Source of the DNA: Lysinibacillus odysseyi
Lineage (GTDB): Bacteria > Bacillota > Bacilli > Bacillales_A > Planococcaceae
Length of the DNA: 64,000 nt
NCBI GenBank assembly: GCA_014595895.1
Contig: JABUKB010000001.1
Coordinates: 124,001-188,000, forward strand
Direction: 5' to 3'
This document shows, in pieces, positions 34,564 through 43,027 of the stretch (within the stretch, counting starts at the first letter, position 1; every line of letters begins with the position of its first letter). The notes below the pieces were generated by a model. The model did no database searches and was not told the DNA's origin. It worked only from the letters and a program-made list of their open reading frames with translations. The position numbers and the translations under genes were made by a program.

Positions 34564-36135
34564 ATGACTTTAGAGCAAGATATATTATCACGTCGTACCT
34601 TTGCCATTATTTCCCACCCGGATGCTGGTAAAACGACGATTACAGAAAAGCTATTGTTATTCGGTGGTGCAATCCGCGATGCGGGAACAGTAAAAGGGAA
34701 AAAAACAGGGAAGTTCGCAACGTCTGACTGGATGGAAATCGAAAAGCAACGCGGAATTTCCGTTACTTCTTCCGTAATGCAATTCGATTATTCTGGTTGC
34801 CGTGTCAACATCCTCGATACACCTGGTCACCAAGACTTCTCGGAAGATACGTATCGTACACTGATGGCAGTAGATAGTGCCGTGATGGTTGTCGATGCTG
34901 CCAAAGGAATCGAGGCCCAAACACTGAAATTATTCAAAGTATGTAAAATGCGCGGTATTCCGATTTTTACATTTATCAATAAATTAGACCGTCAAGGGAA
35001 AGAGCCACTTGAGCTGATTGAAGAATTAGAAGAAGTATTAGGCATCTCTGCTTACCCAATGAACTGGCCAATCGGTATGGGGAAAGAATTTTTAGGAATT
35101 TATGATCGCTATAATAAACGTATTGAGCAGTTCCGTACAGGAGAAGAGGAACGTTATTTACCGCTGGATGATAATGGCGAATTAGCTGTTGATCATGAGA
35201 TGAAGGTTACATCTTATTATACGCAAGCGATGGACGATATCGAATTATTAAACGAGGCAGGCAATGAATATTCAGAAGAGAAAATTCGTCGTGGTGCTTT
35301 AACACCTGTATTTTTTGGCTCGGCTTTAACAAACTTTGGCGTCCAGACATTCCTTGATACGTACTTGCAATTTGCACCAGTACCGCAGCCGCGTATTACC
35401 GAAGATGAGCAATTTATTGATCCGGTAGAGCACAAAGACTTCTCTGGTTTCATCTTCAAGATCCAGGCGAATATGAACCCTGCCCACCGTGACCGTATTG
35501 CTTTTGTTCGTATTGTATCCGGGCAATTTGATCGCGGCATGAATATGACGCTATCTCGTACAGGAAAGTCATTCAAAGTGACACAGTCGACTCAGTTTTT
35601 AGCGGACGATCGGGAAACGGTTGAAACAGCTTGTGCCGGTGATATTATCGGCCTTTATGATACAGGCACATATCAGATTGGTGATACAGTGGTCGGCGGC
35701 AAGAAAACATTTAACTTTGAAAAATTGCCGCAATTCACACCGGAGATTTTCATGCGCGTAACGGCAAAAAACGTGATGAAAGGCAAGCAATTCCAAAAAG
35801 GTGTCTTGCAATTAGTGCAAGAAGGTGCGATTCAGTACTTTAAAACATTGCATACTGAGGACATTATTCTTGGTGCGGTTGGTCAATTGCAATTTGAAGT
35901 GTTCGAGCATCGTATGCGTAATGAATATAACGTAGAAGTTATTATGCAACCAATCGGCAGCAAAATGGCGCGCTGGATTGAAAATGAAGAAGACGTAAAG
36001 GATTCAATGAATTCAGCACGATCTATGCTTGTAAAAGATCGTTATGACAATTTAGTATTCTTATTCGAGAATGAATTTGCTATGCGCTGGTTCTCTGAAA
36101 AGAATGAGCATATCAAATTATATAGCTTGTTATAA
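34564..36135 (+). CDS. prfC: Peptide chain release factor 3 (RF3)
   Basis: This 523-residue GTPase begins with [20 protein letters not shown], where HPDAGKT is the G1 P-loop. It has [16 protein letters not shown] (G3), [20 protein letters not shown] (G4), and the RF3 C-terminal [23 protein letters not shown]3 recycles RF1/RF2 from the terminating ribosome. The ATG follows AAAGGAG. It is a separate unit from murE, from which it is divided by a terminator and leader. Confidence 0.96.
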   Translation: MTLEQDILSRRTFAIISHPDAGKTTITEKLLLFGGAIRDAGTVKGKKTGKFATSDWMEIEKQRGISVTSSVMQFDYSGCRVNILDTPGHQDFSEDTYRTLMAVDSAVMVVDAAKGIEAQTLKLFKVCKMRGIPIFTFINKLDRQGKEPLELIEELEEVLGISAYPMNWPIGMGKEFLGIYDRYNKRIEQFRTGEEERYLPLDDNGELAVDHEMKVTSYYTQAMDDIELLNEAGNEYSEEKIRRGALTPVFFGSALTNFGVQTFLDTYLQFAPVPQPRITEDEQFIDPVEHKDFSGFIFKIQANMNPAHRDRIAFVRIVSGQFDRGMNMTLSRTGKSFKVTQSTQFLADDRETVETACAGDIIGLYDTGTYQIGDTVVGGKKTFNFEKLPQFTPEIFMRVTAKNVMKGKQFQKGVLQLVQEGAIQYFKTLHTEDIILGAVGQLQFEVFEHRMRNEYNVEVIMQPIGSKMARWIENEEDVKDSMNSARSMLVKDRYDNLVFLFENEFAMRWFSEKNEHIKLYSLL

Positions 36136-36144
36136 AAATACTGG

Positions 36145-36183
36145 AACCGTCCCCATACTAAGAAATATGGAGGCGGTTTTTTT
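36145..36183 (+). terminator. Terminator after prfC
   Basis: AACCGTCCCCAT pairs with ATGGAGGCGGTT, followed by a T-run. Confidence 0.88.
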
Positions 36184-36319
36184 AGGTCATGTAAATATAT
36201 GTCAAATTTTAAAAAATAAGGAAAAAATAGAGTGTTTTTTGCACGCTTATAAAGGGAAAAGTGAATAAAAACTCGAATATAGTAACAGAAGGATGTCTTT
36301 TTATGGGGAGTACAGCACA

Positions 36320-39300
36320 ATGAAAATAAGCGATTTTTCTATAAAACGACCAGTATTTACCTTTGTGACAATGGTGCTTGTCATTTTATTAGGTGCTGTT
36401 TCGTTATTTAAAATACCAATTACGTTAATTCCAGATTTAAATCCGCCGATTGGGGTAGTGGTAACCACTTATCCAGGAGCGAGTCCGACAGAGGTGAATG
36501 AAAAAGTCACGAAGCCGTTAGAAACGAGCCTCGCTACCTTGCCGGGTATTAATAAAATTACATCGACCTCGCAAGAAAGCAACAATTTAATTGTGTTGGA
36601 ATTTGATTGGTCAACTTCAATTAAAGATGTGCAATCAGAAGTATTGCAGCGTTTAGATATAACGAACTTGCCAGATGAGGCGACAGCTAGCTTTCTGAAG
36701 TTTGACCCATCGCAGTTGCCGATTATTCAATTGAGCTTGCGTGCTACAGAAGCAGATGTGGATGTACGGCAGCTAGCAGAGCAATTAGAACTCGAGTTAA
36801 AACGACAGGACGGGGTCGCAAGTGTCAATCTGTCTGGTCATATAATCGAAGAAGTACAAATCGCTTTAGATGCGGCAGCGCTAGAAGCACAGGGGCTCAC
36901 GCAGGCGGATATCGTCCAGATTGTTCAGGCCAATAATATTTCATTGCCGGGAGAAGCGGTCAATACAGACGAGGGGCAATTGCTGACGACCCGTGTCATT
37001 AGCACCTTTACTTCTGCAGAACAAATAGCAGATCTCATTTTATCTGTCAATCCTCTAACAGGAGAAACCATCCATATCAGTGATATTGGGTCGGTTACGC
37101 GCGTAGAGCAGGAACAGCAAACCATAACGCGTGCAGGTGAATATAATGCTGTACTCATGTCTGTGCTTCAGGAATCAGGAACCAATACAGCACAAGTTTC
37201 TGAAACATTTCAAGAGGCATTGAATGCATTACTCAAGCAGCCTGAATATGCTAATGTGCAGGCGGATATTTTATATGACCAAGGTGATTATATCGACTTA
37301 GCCATTGATAATATTAGTACCTCGCTCATTTATGGCGGCTTGTTTGCAATGCTTGTACTATTTATCTTTTTACGTGGATGGAAAAGTCCGGTTATTGTGG
37401 GAATTGCGATTCCTTATTCCGTTATTGTGACGTTTGTTTTATTATACTTTGCAGAGTTTTCGCTCAATATTTTAACCCTCGGTGCCTTAGCGATCGGGAT
37501 TGGGATGCTTGTCGATAATGCCATTGTGGTCATTGAAAATATTGAACGCCACTTATCATTAGGAAAGCCGCCAAAAGAAGCGGCCTCGATTGGCACGAAG
37601 GAAGTAGGCATCGCCATTATTGCTTCTACGCTAACAACGGTTGCAGTTTTTGTACCGGTAATGTTTACAACGGGGCTCATTGGGCAGCTCTTTACGGAGT
37701 TTGCCTTGACAATTACCTTTAGTTTATTTGCATCGTTAATTGTCGCACTTACAGTTGTACCGATGCTAGCCAGTAAATTTTTAACAGTGAAAAAGGGTGA
37801 CTTATTAGAGAGGAGAGCCCAATCGACATTTTACCAGTCTTATAAAAAATCTTTGCAATGGGCGATCAATCATCGCTGGCTAGTGCTTGTTGCCACGCTG
37901 GTTGCATTTGTGATTTCATGTGTTAGCCTATTTAGAACGGGGACGGAATTTATCCCTCCAACAGATGAGGGCTATTTTTCTGTAGAAGTTGCCTTGCCGC
38001 AAGGAACATCTTTGTCGGTGACAGAACAGTTAACGACCGAGGTAGAAGAGCGCATAAAGGAAGAACCAGAAATAGATGTACTGATTAGCATGATTGGGGG
38101 GGACCAGCAAACACTCTCCCGTGGTACAGCGAGCGCCAATATTGCACAATTATATGTCAAGCTAGTGCCGCTTGCACAGCGTGAGCGATCTATTTTTGAA
38201 GTGACAGAGGAACTCGAAGGTGATATGCAAGCCTTGATTGGGGAGCGCGCTGAAATCGATTTCTCCGTATCTACTGCTGCGGGGACATCGCCGAATACGA
38301 TGACATTTCGCTTAACAGATTCCAATGAAGTACGTCTAAAAGAAACAGTAAAAGAAGTACAGCAAGAGTTAGAAGATGTAGCGGGTATCTTAGAGGTAAC
38401 GACAGATTTAGATAACATTGCTGATGAAATTCAAATTGAAGTTGACCGGGAAAAAGCTCAATCCTACGGGATGACAGCCGCTCAAATTGCTCAATCTGTC
38501 AATGCGATGATGCGGGGTGTGCCGACAACACAGATTATCGCCGAGGATGGGGAGGTACTTTCTGTTTATACAGGATTTGGCGAAACCTATAAAACAGATA
38601 TAGAAGCTGTCAGGACAATGAAACTGCGCTCGCCAGCAGGCATATTTGTCCGGTTGGAGGAAGTAGCTGATATACGGATTGCCGCTACTCAAACTTCTAT
38701 ACGTCGCTCTGATCAGGCGGCGGCTGTTGCCTTTTTCGTAAAGTACGAGACAACCGAATCTTTGAGCAGCATATCAGAGAAAATAGATCGGGCCATTGAG
38801 CAAGCAAATATGCCGGATGAGACGGCTGTTGTCTTTAGTGGAGATCGCGAGTTATTTGAGAATGCGAAAGACGATATGTATTTGGCAATTGCACTGGCTG
38901 TTATTTTAGTTTACATCGTCATGGCTGCACAGTTTGAATCATTGCGCTATCCGTTTATCATGATGTTTAGTGTCCCATTGATGGTTATCGGGGTGGCTGC
39001 TTCGCTATGGCTGACTCAAACATTATTAGGTATTACGGTTATTATTGGGATACTTGTACTAGTCGGTATTGTGGTAAATAATGGGATAGTGCTGGTGGAT
39101 TATATTAATTTAAAGAAATCAGAAGGTCATGCAACAGAGCAAGCCATTTTAATAGGCGCACAGGATCGCCTGCGCCCGATTTTAATGACGGCATTAACGA
39201 CGGCATTAGGATTAGTACCGCTTGCACTAGGAATTGGCGAAGGGACAGAATTGAATCAGCCTATGGCTATTGTCATCATTGGCGGTTTATTAACTTCTAC

Positions 39301-39358
39301 ATTGCTGACATTGTATATCGTGCCTATTCTCTATCGATTGCTCGATAGAAGGGCTTAA
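36320..39358 (+). CDS. RND family efflux transporter (AcrB/SwrC-like)
   Basis: This 1012-residue protein has the twelve-helix RND plan. It begins MKISDFSIKRPVFTFVTMVL, has a first periplasm-type loop, then GALAIGIGMLVDNAIVVIEN (TM4 with the conserved Asp) and a second loop with LVGIVVNNGIVLVDYI in the later half. It resembles SwrC/YerP of B. subtilis, a proton-driven exporter of surfactin and related amphiphiles. There is no MFP or OMP partner, as normal for a Gram-positive RND. The ATG at 36320 follows GGGGAG; an upstream ATG at 36293 lacks a ribosome site. Confidence 0.94.
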   Translation: MKISDFSIKRPVFTFVTMVLVILLGAVSLFKIPITLIPDLNPPIGVVVTTYPGASPTEVNEKVTKPLETSLATLPGINKITSTSQESNNLIVLEFDWSTSIKDVQSEVLQRLDITNLPDEATASFLKFDPSQLPIIQLSLRATEADVDVRQLAEQLELELKRQDGVASVNLSGHIIEEVQIALDAAALEAQGLTQADIVQIVQANNISLPGEAVNTDEGQLLTTRVISTFTSAEQIADLILSVNPLTGETIHISDIGSVTRVEQEQQTITRAGEYNAVLMSVLQESGTNTAQVSETFQEALNALLKQPEYANVQADILYDQGDYIDLAIDNISTSLIYGGLFAMLVLFIFLRGWKSPVIVGIAIPYSVIVTFVLLYFAEFSLNILTLGALAIGIGMLVDNAIVVIENIERHLSLGKPPKEAASIGTKEVGIAIIASTLTTVAVFVPVMFTTGLIGQLFTEFALTITFSLFASLIVALTVVPMLASKFLTVKKGDLLERRAQSTFYQSYKKSLQWAINHRWLVLVATLVAFVISCVSLFRTGTEFIPPTDEGYFSVEVALPQGTSLSVTEQLTTEVEERIKEEPEIDVLISMIGGDQQTLSRGTASANIAQLYVKLVPLAQRERSIFEVTEELEGDMQALIGERAEIDFSVSTAAGTSPNTMTFRLTDSNEVRLKETVKEVQQELEDVAGILEVTTDLDNIADEIQIEVDREKAQSYGMTAAQIAQSVNAMMRGVPTTQIIAEDGEVLSVYTGFGETYKTDIEAVRTMKLRSPAGIFVRLEEVADIRIAATQTSIRRSDQAAAVAFFVKYETTESLSSISEKIDRAIEQANMPDETAVVFSGDRELFENAKDDMYLAIALAVILVYIVMAAQFESLRYPFIMMFSVPLMVIGVAASLWLTQTLLGITVIIGILVLVGIVVNNGIVLVDYINLKKSEGHATEQAILIGAQDRLRPILMTALTTALGLVPLALGIGEGTELNQPMAIVIIGGLLTSTLLTLYIVPILYRLLDRRA

Positions 39359-39378
39359 AGGAGAGGGGGAACACGGTT

Positions 39379-40458
39379 GTGCATTTGTTTACAGGTTTTC
39401 CAGGTTTTATAGCGGGTCAGCTGATAAGACAACTATTTCGGGATAATGTAACCACACATATTTACGCGATTGTACTGCCAATCAATCTGCAACAGGCCAA
39501 AAAAGAAGCAGCTGCTATTTGTGAAAGTTATCCAAATTGCAAAATCGACTTATTCGAAGGAGATATTACCTTACCAGATCTAGGATTATTCATACAGGAT
39601 ATCGACCATATGATAGCAAATGTGCGGGTGCTATGGCATTTGGCAGCGATTTATGATTTAGCTGTTTCACGTGAGATTGCATGGAAAGTAAATGTTCACG
39701 GAACAGCAAATGTCAATGAATTTGCTAAACGCCTAATGAAACTAGAGCGTTATATATACTTTAGTACGGCGTATGTTGCTGGTCGGAGAGATGGTGTTTT
39801 ATTAGAAAGCGAATTAAAGCGACCGCAAGCTTTTAAAAACCACTACGAAGAGACAAAATTCGAGGCAGAGCTGCGTGTTGAAGATTTAAAATCAGAGGTA
39901 CCAATTACAATTTTACGTCCAGGTATTGTCTGTGGGCACTCAAAAACAGGGGAAATTTGTAAATTTGATGGACCGTATTTCTTTTTGAATTTAATTCATA
40001 CATTGCGTAAAAGTCCTGTTATTCCTTTTGTAGGAAGTAAAACGACGACCATTAATGTTGTGCCTGTAGATTACATTATACAAGCGGCTATTTATATTGC
40101 TATGTCTCCGCAGGCTGAAGGGAAGACCTTGCATCTAACTGATCCAAATCCACATAAGGTGCAAGATATGTATGAGGTAATGGTCAAGGAAATGACAGGT
40201 AAAAAGCCAGTGGGACGTTTACCGCTTAGCTTAACCAAAAAGTGTTTGGCAAATTTATCGCTGCGTAAACGTCTAGGTGTAGAGTATGAAACCGTGGATT
40301 ATTTAAACTGGGGAGCGACTTTTGATAGCCGGGAAGCGCAGGCAATTTTAAAAGACTCTGGAATTGCATGTCCAGACTTTTTAGAAATATTGCCTACGCT
40401 GATTCGTTACTATGAAGAGAATAAACATCGGCAGGAATTATTTATCCCAGTCAAATAA
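39379..40458 (+). CDS. SDR family oxidoreductase (NAD-binding, male-sterility-like)
   Basis: This 359-residue protein starts at GTG and opens MHLFTGFPGFIAGQLIRQLF, a variant of the GxxGxxG dinucleotide motif. It has FEGDITLPDLGL, VLWHLAAIYDLAV and YFSTAYVAGRRDG, then HYEETKFEAELRV (YxxxK pair of the active site) and ILRPGIVCGHSKTGE. The arrangement matches extended SDR enzymes such as thioester reductase-like or male-sterility-domain proteins. The substrate is unknown. It starts 20 bases after the RND gene with AGGAGAGGGG as ribosome site, so both are probably co-transcribed. Confidence 0.87.
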   Translation: MHLFTGFPGFIAGQLIRQLFRDNVTTHIYAIVLPINLQQAKKEAAAICESYPNCKIDLFEGDITLPDLGLFIQDIDHMIANVRVLWHLAAIYDLAVSREIAWKVNVHGTANVNEFAKRLMKLERYIYFSTAYVAGRRDGVLLESELKRPQAFKNHYEETKFEAELRVEDLKSEVPITILRPGIVCGHSKTGEICKFDGPYFFLNLIHTLRKSPVIPFVGSKTTTINVVPVDYIIQAAIYIAMSPQAEGKTLHLTDPNPHKVQDMYEVMVKEMTGKKPVGRLPLSLTKKCLANLSLRKRLGVEYETVDYLNWGATFDSREAQAILKDSGIACPDFLEILPTLIRYYEENKHRQELFIPVK

Positions 40459-40463
40459 ACCTC

Positions 40464-40493
40464 TTGCAATTTCCATATGGTAGATACTATAAT
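40464..40493 (+). promoter_or_regulatory. Promoter of the riboswitch-terC transcript
   Basis: TTGCAA (40464-40469), an 18-base spacer and TATAAT (40488-40493) lie ahead of the riboswitch. The start of transcription would be near 40500. Confidence 0.7.
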
Positions 40494-40530
40494 ATATGTA
40501 TTAATGAACTGAATAACCATTGACATTACT

Positions 40531-40668
40531 GTCAAAGGGGAGTAGCTATAAGTATAAATTACTTACTTCACATTCGTCATGACATGGTTGGGAACCATCG
40601 GATGTGTTAGCATAAAATTGCTTAGCAAGACCTTTGCCTTATTTTTAGGCATGGGTCTTTTTCTTTTG
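40531..40668 (+). promoter_or_regulatory. yybP-ykoY manganese riboswitch
   Basis: The region contains the conserved opening TCAAAGGGGAGTAGC (40532-40546), a middle arm with TCATGACATGG and GGTTGGGAACC, and the closing GCAAGACCTTTGCC (40624-40637). A downstream hairpin (AGACCTTTGCCT with AGGCATGGGTCT and a T-run, about 40628-40665) is a plausible expression platform. This class binds Mn2+ and turns on Mn-exporting membrane proteins. The downstream gene encodes a TerC protein, a known partner (YkoY). I matched core motifs by eye. Confidence 0.9.
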
Positions 40669-40743
40669 TCTAAATTTTGGTTGTTCAGGAAGTTGCAAAA
40701 AAAAGTAGAAAATTGGGTAAAACAATTAAAAGGAGGAACTGAG

Positions 40744-41499
40744 ATGGAAGTAATTTTACTGGAATATGCATGGGTATTACTCGTGTTAATCTTTTTAGAA
40801 GGTTTATTAGCAGCAGATAACGCTGTTGTAATGGCCGTAATGGTAAAACACTTGCCGCAAGAGCAACAGAAAAAGGCATTATTTTATGGGTTATTTGGGG
40901 CATTTGTATTCCGATTTATTGCACTTTTCTTAATTGCAATTTTAGCAAAGTATTGGCAAATCCAAGCAATCGGAGCTGCCTATTTACTATTTATTTCAAT
41001 AAAGCATTTATACGATAATCACTTTAAGAAAGCAGAAGAAGATCCATTAAAGGTGAAAAAAGGATCTGGTTTCTGGATGACTGTCCTAAAAGTAGAGTTG
41101 GCTGACATTGCCTTTGCCATTGACTCGATGTTAGCTGCAGTAGCTATTGCAATGACATTACCGCATTTAGGCGATTTTGAGGTTGGCGGTATTAATGCAG
41201 GTCCATTCGCTGTTATGTTCTTGGGTGGATTTGTTGGTTTGATTATTATGCGATTTGCTGCACAAGCATTCGTTAAGCTTTTAGCTAAATACCCAACGCT
41301 TGAAACGACTGCATTTTTAATTGTAGGGTGGGTTGGAGTAAAATTAGCCGTTCTTGCATTAGGACATGAACAATTAGCGATTATTGATCCGCATTTCCCT
41401 CATTCTACAACATGGAAAGTAATTTTCTGGGTTGTATTACTTGGACTAGCAGTCGGCGGATATTTAGTAAGTGTGGTAAAAAATAAAAAAGCTGCATAA
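40744..41499 (+). CDS. TerC family integral membrane protein (YkoY/YceF-like)
   Basis: This 251-residue protein has about seven membrane helices and the TerC signatures LEGLLAADNAVVMAVMVKHL (AADN near residue 22) and VELADIAFAIDSMLAAVAIA (Asp residues in helices). TerC proteins export manganese during secretion in Firmicutes and metallate extracytosolic enzymes. It lies behind a yybP-ykoY riboswitch. AAAAGGAGG precedes the ATG at 40744; the upstream open frame runs through the riboswitch and is not coding. Confidence 0.94.
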   Translation: MEVILLEYAWVLLVLIFLEGLLAADNAVVMAVMVKHLPQEQQKKALFYGLFGAFVFRFIALFLIAILAKYWQIQAIGAAYLLFISIKHLYDNHFKKAEEDPLKVKKGSGFWMTVLKVELADIAFAIDSMLAAVAIAMTLPHLGDFEVGGINAGPFAVMFLGGFVGLIIMRFAAQAFVKLLAKYPTLETTAFLIVGWVGVKLAVLALGHEQLAIIDPHFPHSTTWKVIFWVVLLGLAVGGYLVSVVKNKKAA

Positions 41500-41511
41500 A
41501 AGGCTTAAAGA

Positions 41512-41555
41512 AAGTGCATAGGTGGTATTCACCTATAGCACTTCTTTTTATTTTA
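41512..41555 (+). terminator. Terminator after the terC gene
   Basis: AAGTGCATAGGTG pairs with CACCTATAGCACTT, followed by a T-rich tract. Confidence 0.92.
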
Positions 41556-41601
41556 TGGTAAATTTTGCAGTATAGCTTTTATGGGAAAGGGGCAGGGAAC
41601 T

Positions 41602-42951
41602 ATGCGTATCAAAAGAGTAAAAAGACAAGGAATTACTCCCTTTCAAATGCTGGTCTCTTACTATTTTGCTGCTATTGCCATTTCTTTTGGCTTATTAAGA
41701 CTGCCGGGGGTTCATCAAGACGGCGTGGAAGTCCCTTACATTGATACGTTATTTACAGCAGTAAGCGCCGTGAGCGTAACAGGTTTAACAGTGTATGATA
41801 TTTCCGAGACATATACAAATATGGGGCTGGTTGTTTTATTGCTCATTTTACAGCTTGGCGCCATTGGAATCATGTCGCTAGGGACGTTTTTATGGCTGCT
41901 TGTAGGTAAAAAGATTGGCATGCGCGAGCGTCAATTAATTATGATTGACCATAATCAAATAAATATCGCAGGTGTTGTCAATCTCATACAGCAAATTGCT
42001 AAAATCTTGCTCCTTATTGAATTAATCGGAGCGTTGGTACTAACCTTGCACTTTAAAAGGTATTTTGAAACGTGGGAAGAATCCATTTGGCATGGTGTAT
42101 TTACCTCTATTTCTGCTACAACAAATGGTGGCTTTGATATTACCGGTATGAGTCTCCAGCCGTTTCATCTAGATTATTTTGTACAATTTGTCACAATGAT
42201 ATTAATTGTATTAGGAGCAATTGGTTTCCCCGTATTAATCGAGGTAAAAATCTTTTTAAAGCGTTCGCGGCCAGGATTTCGTTTTAGCTTATTTACGAAA
42301 ATTACGACTGCCACATACGCTGCTCTATTTGCAGTGGGTACGTTAGGTATATTAATTTTGGAAATGTTTCAGTCCTTTCGAGGGATGAAATGGCATGAAG
42401 CAATCTTTTCAGCCATGTATCATTCTGTTTCGACTCGTTCGGCCGGCTTGACCACTTATGATGTGCGTACCTTTAGTGAAGCGACAGATTTATTTATGAG
42501 TGTGCTTATGTTCATCGGTGCCTCACCAAGCTCTGTTGGAGGCGGAATACGCACGACGACATTTGCTCTTGCTATTCTTTTTCTAGTGACGTTTGCAAAA
42601 GGGCGGGAACAAATTCAAGTGTTTAACCGTGAAATTCATTTAATTGATGTCTTTCGTTCGTTTGCGGTAATTTTGCTTGCGCTTTTTATGGTACTTGTGG
42701 CCACTATAATCTTGCTCATAACGGAACCGCATGCGTCAGTAACGGAAATTATTTTTGAGATTACATCTGCTTTCGGGACATGCGGTATGAGTTTAGGGAT
42801 TACAAATGATTTATCCACTGTTGGTAAACTAGTCATTATGGCTCTTATGTTTATTGGTCGTGTTGGATTAATCTCCTTCCTGTATACATTAGGCGGCAAA
42901 TCGAAAAAGCTTATGTATCGTTATCCAAAAGAACGTGTCAATATTGGCTAA
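41602..42951 (+). CDS. Potassium transporter channel subunit (KtrB/TrkH family)
   Basis: This 449-residue protein has four pore-loop repeats. The selectivity loops are at SVTGLTVYD, TTNGGFDITG, STRSAGLTTYD and FGTCGMSLG, each with a conserved Gly, and it has ten or so membrane helices. It carries K+ in with Na+ and depends on a soluble KtrA/KtrC nucleotide-binding subunit, which is not in the window. Its start at 41602 is preceded by AAAGGGG. Ktr channels are controlled by c-di-AMP, and DarB, another c-di-AMP receptor, is encoded at 56869. Confidence 0.93.
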   Translation: MRIKRVKRQGITPFQMLVSYYFAAIAISFGLLRLPGVHQDGVEVPYIDTLFTAVSAVSVTGLTVYDISETYTNMGLVVLLLILQLGAIGIMSLGTFLWLLVGKKIGMRERQLIMIDHNQINIAGVVNLIQQIAKILLLIELIGALVLTLHFKRYFETWEESIWHGVFTSISATTNGGFDITGMSLQPFHLDYFVQFVTMILIVLGAIGFPVLIEVKIFLKRSRPGFRFSLFTKITTATYAALFAVGTLGILILEMFQSFRGMKWHEAIFSAMYHSVSTRSAGLTTYDVRTFSEATDLFMSVLMFIGASPSSVGGGIRTTTFALAILFLVTFAKGREQIQVFNREIHLIDVFRSFAVILLALFMVLVATIILLITEPHASVTEIIFEITSAFGTCGMSLGITNDLSTVGKLVIMALMFIGRVGLISFLYTLGGKSKKLMYRYPKERVNIG

Positions 42952-42957
42952 AAACAG

Positions 42958-43001
42958 AAAAGTCGATTCCTACTAAATAATTTAGTACGAATCGACTTTT
43001 T
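42958..43001. terminator. Bidirectional terminator between ktrB-like and radical SAM genes
   Basis: AAAAGTCGATTC-CTACTAAAT pairs with its complement around AA, with U-runs both ways. It separates convergent genes. Confidence 0.9.
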
Positions 43002-43027
43002 CAGGGTTCTATCGACAATGTGAATTT

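Noticed and set aside
34389-34631. 80-codon frame before prfC
   Set aside because: No ribosome site, overlaps the start of prfC in another frame, and crosses the leader hairpin.
37972-38418. 148-codon minus-strand frame inside the RND gene
   Set aside because: Serine-rich antisense shadow of a conserved transporter, with no ribosome site.
40579-40743. Upstream extension of the TerC reading frame
   Set aside because: It runs through the manganese riboswitch and its terminator; the AAAAGGAGG-linked ATG at 40744 is the real start.
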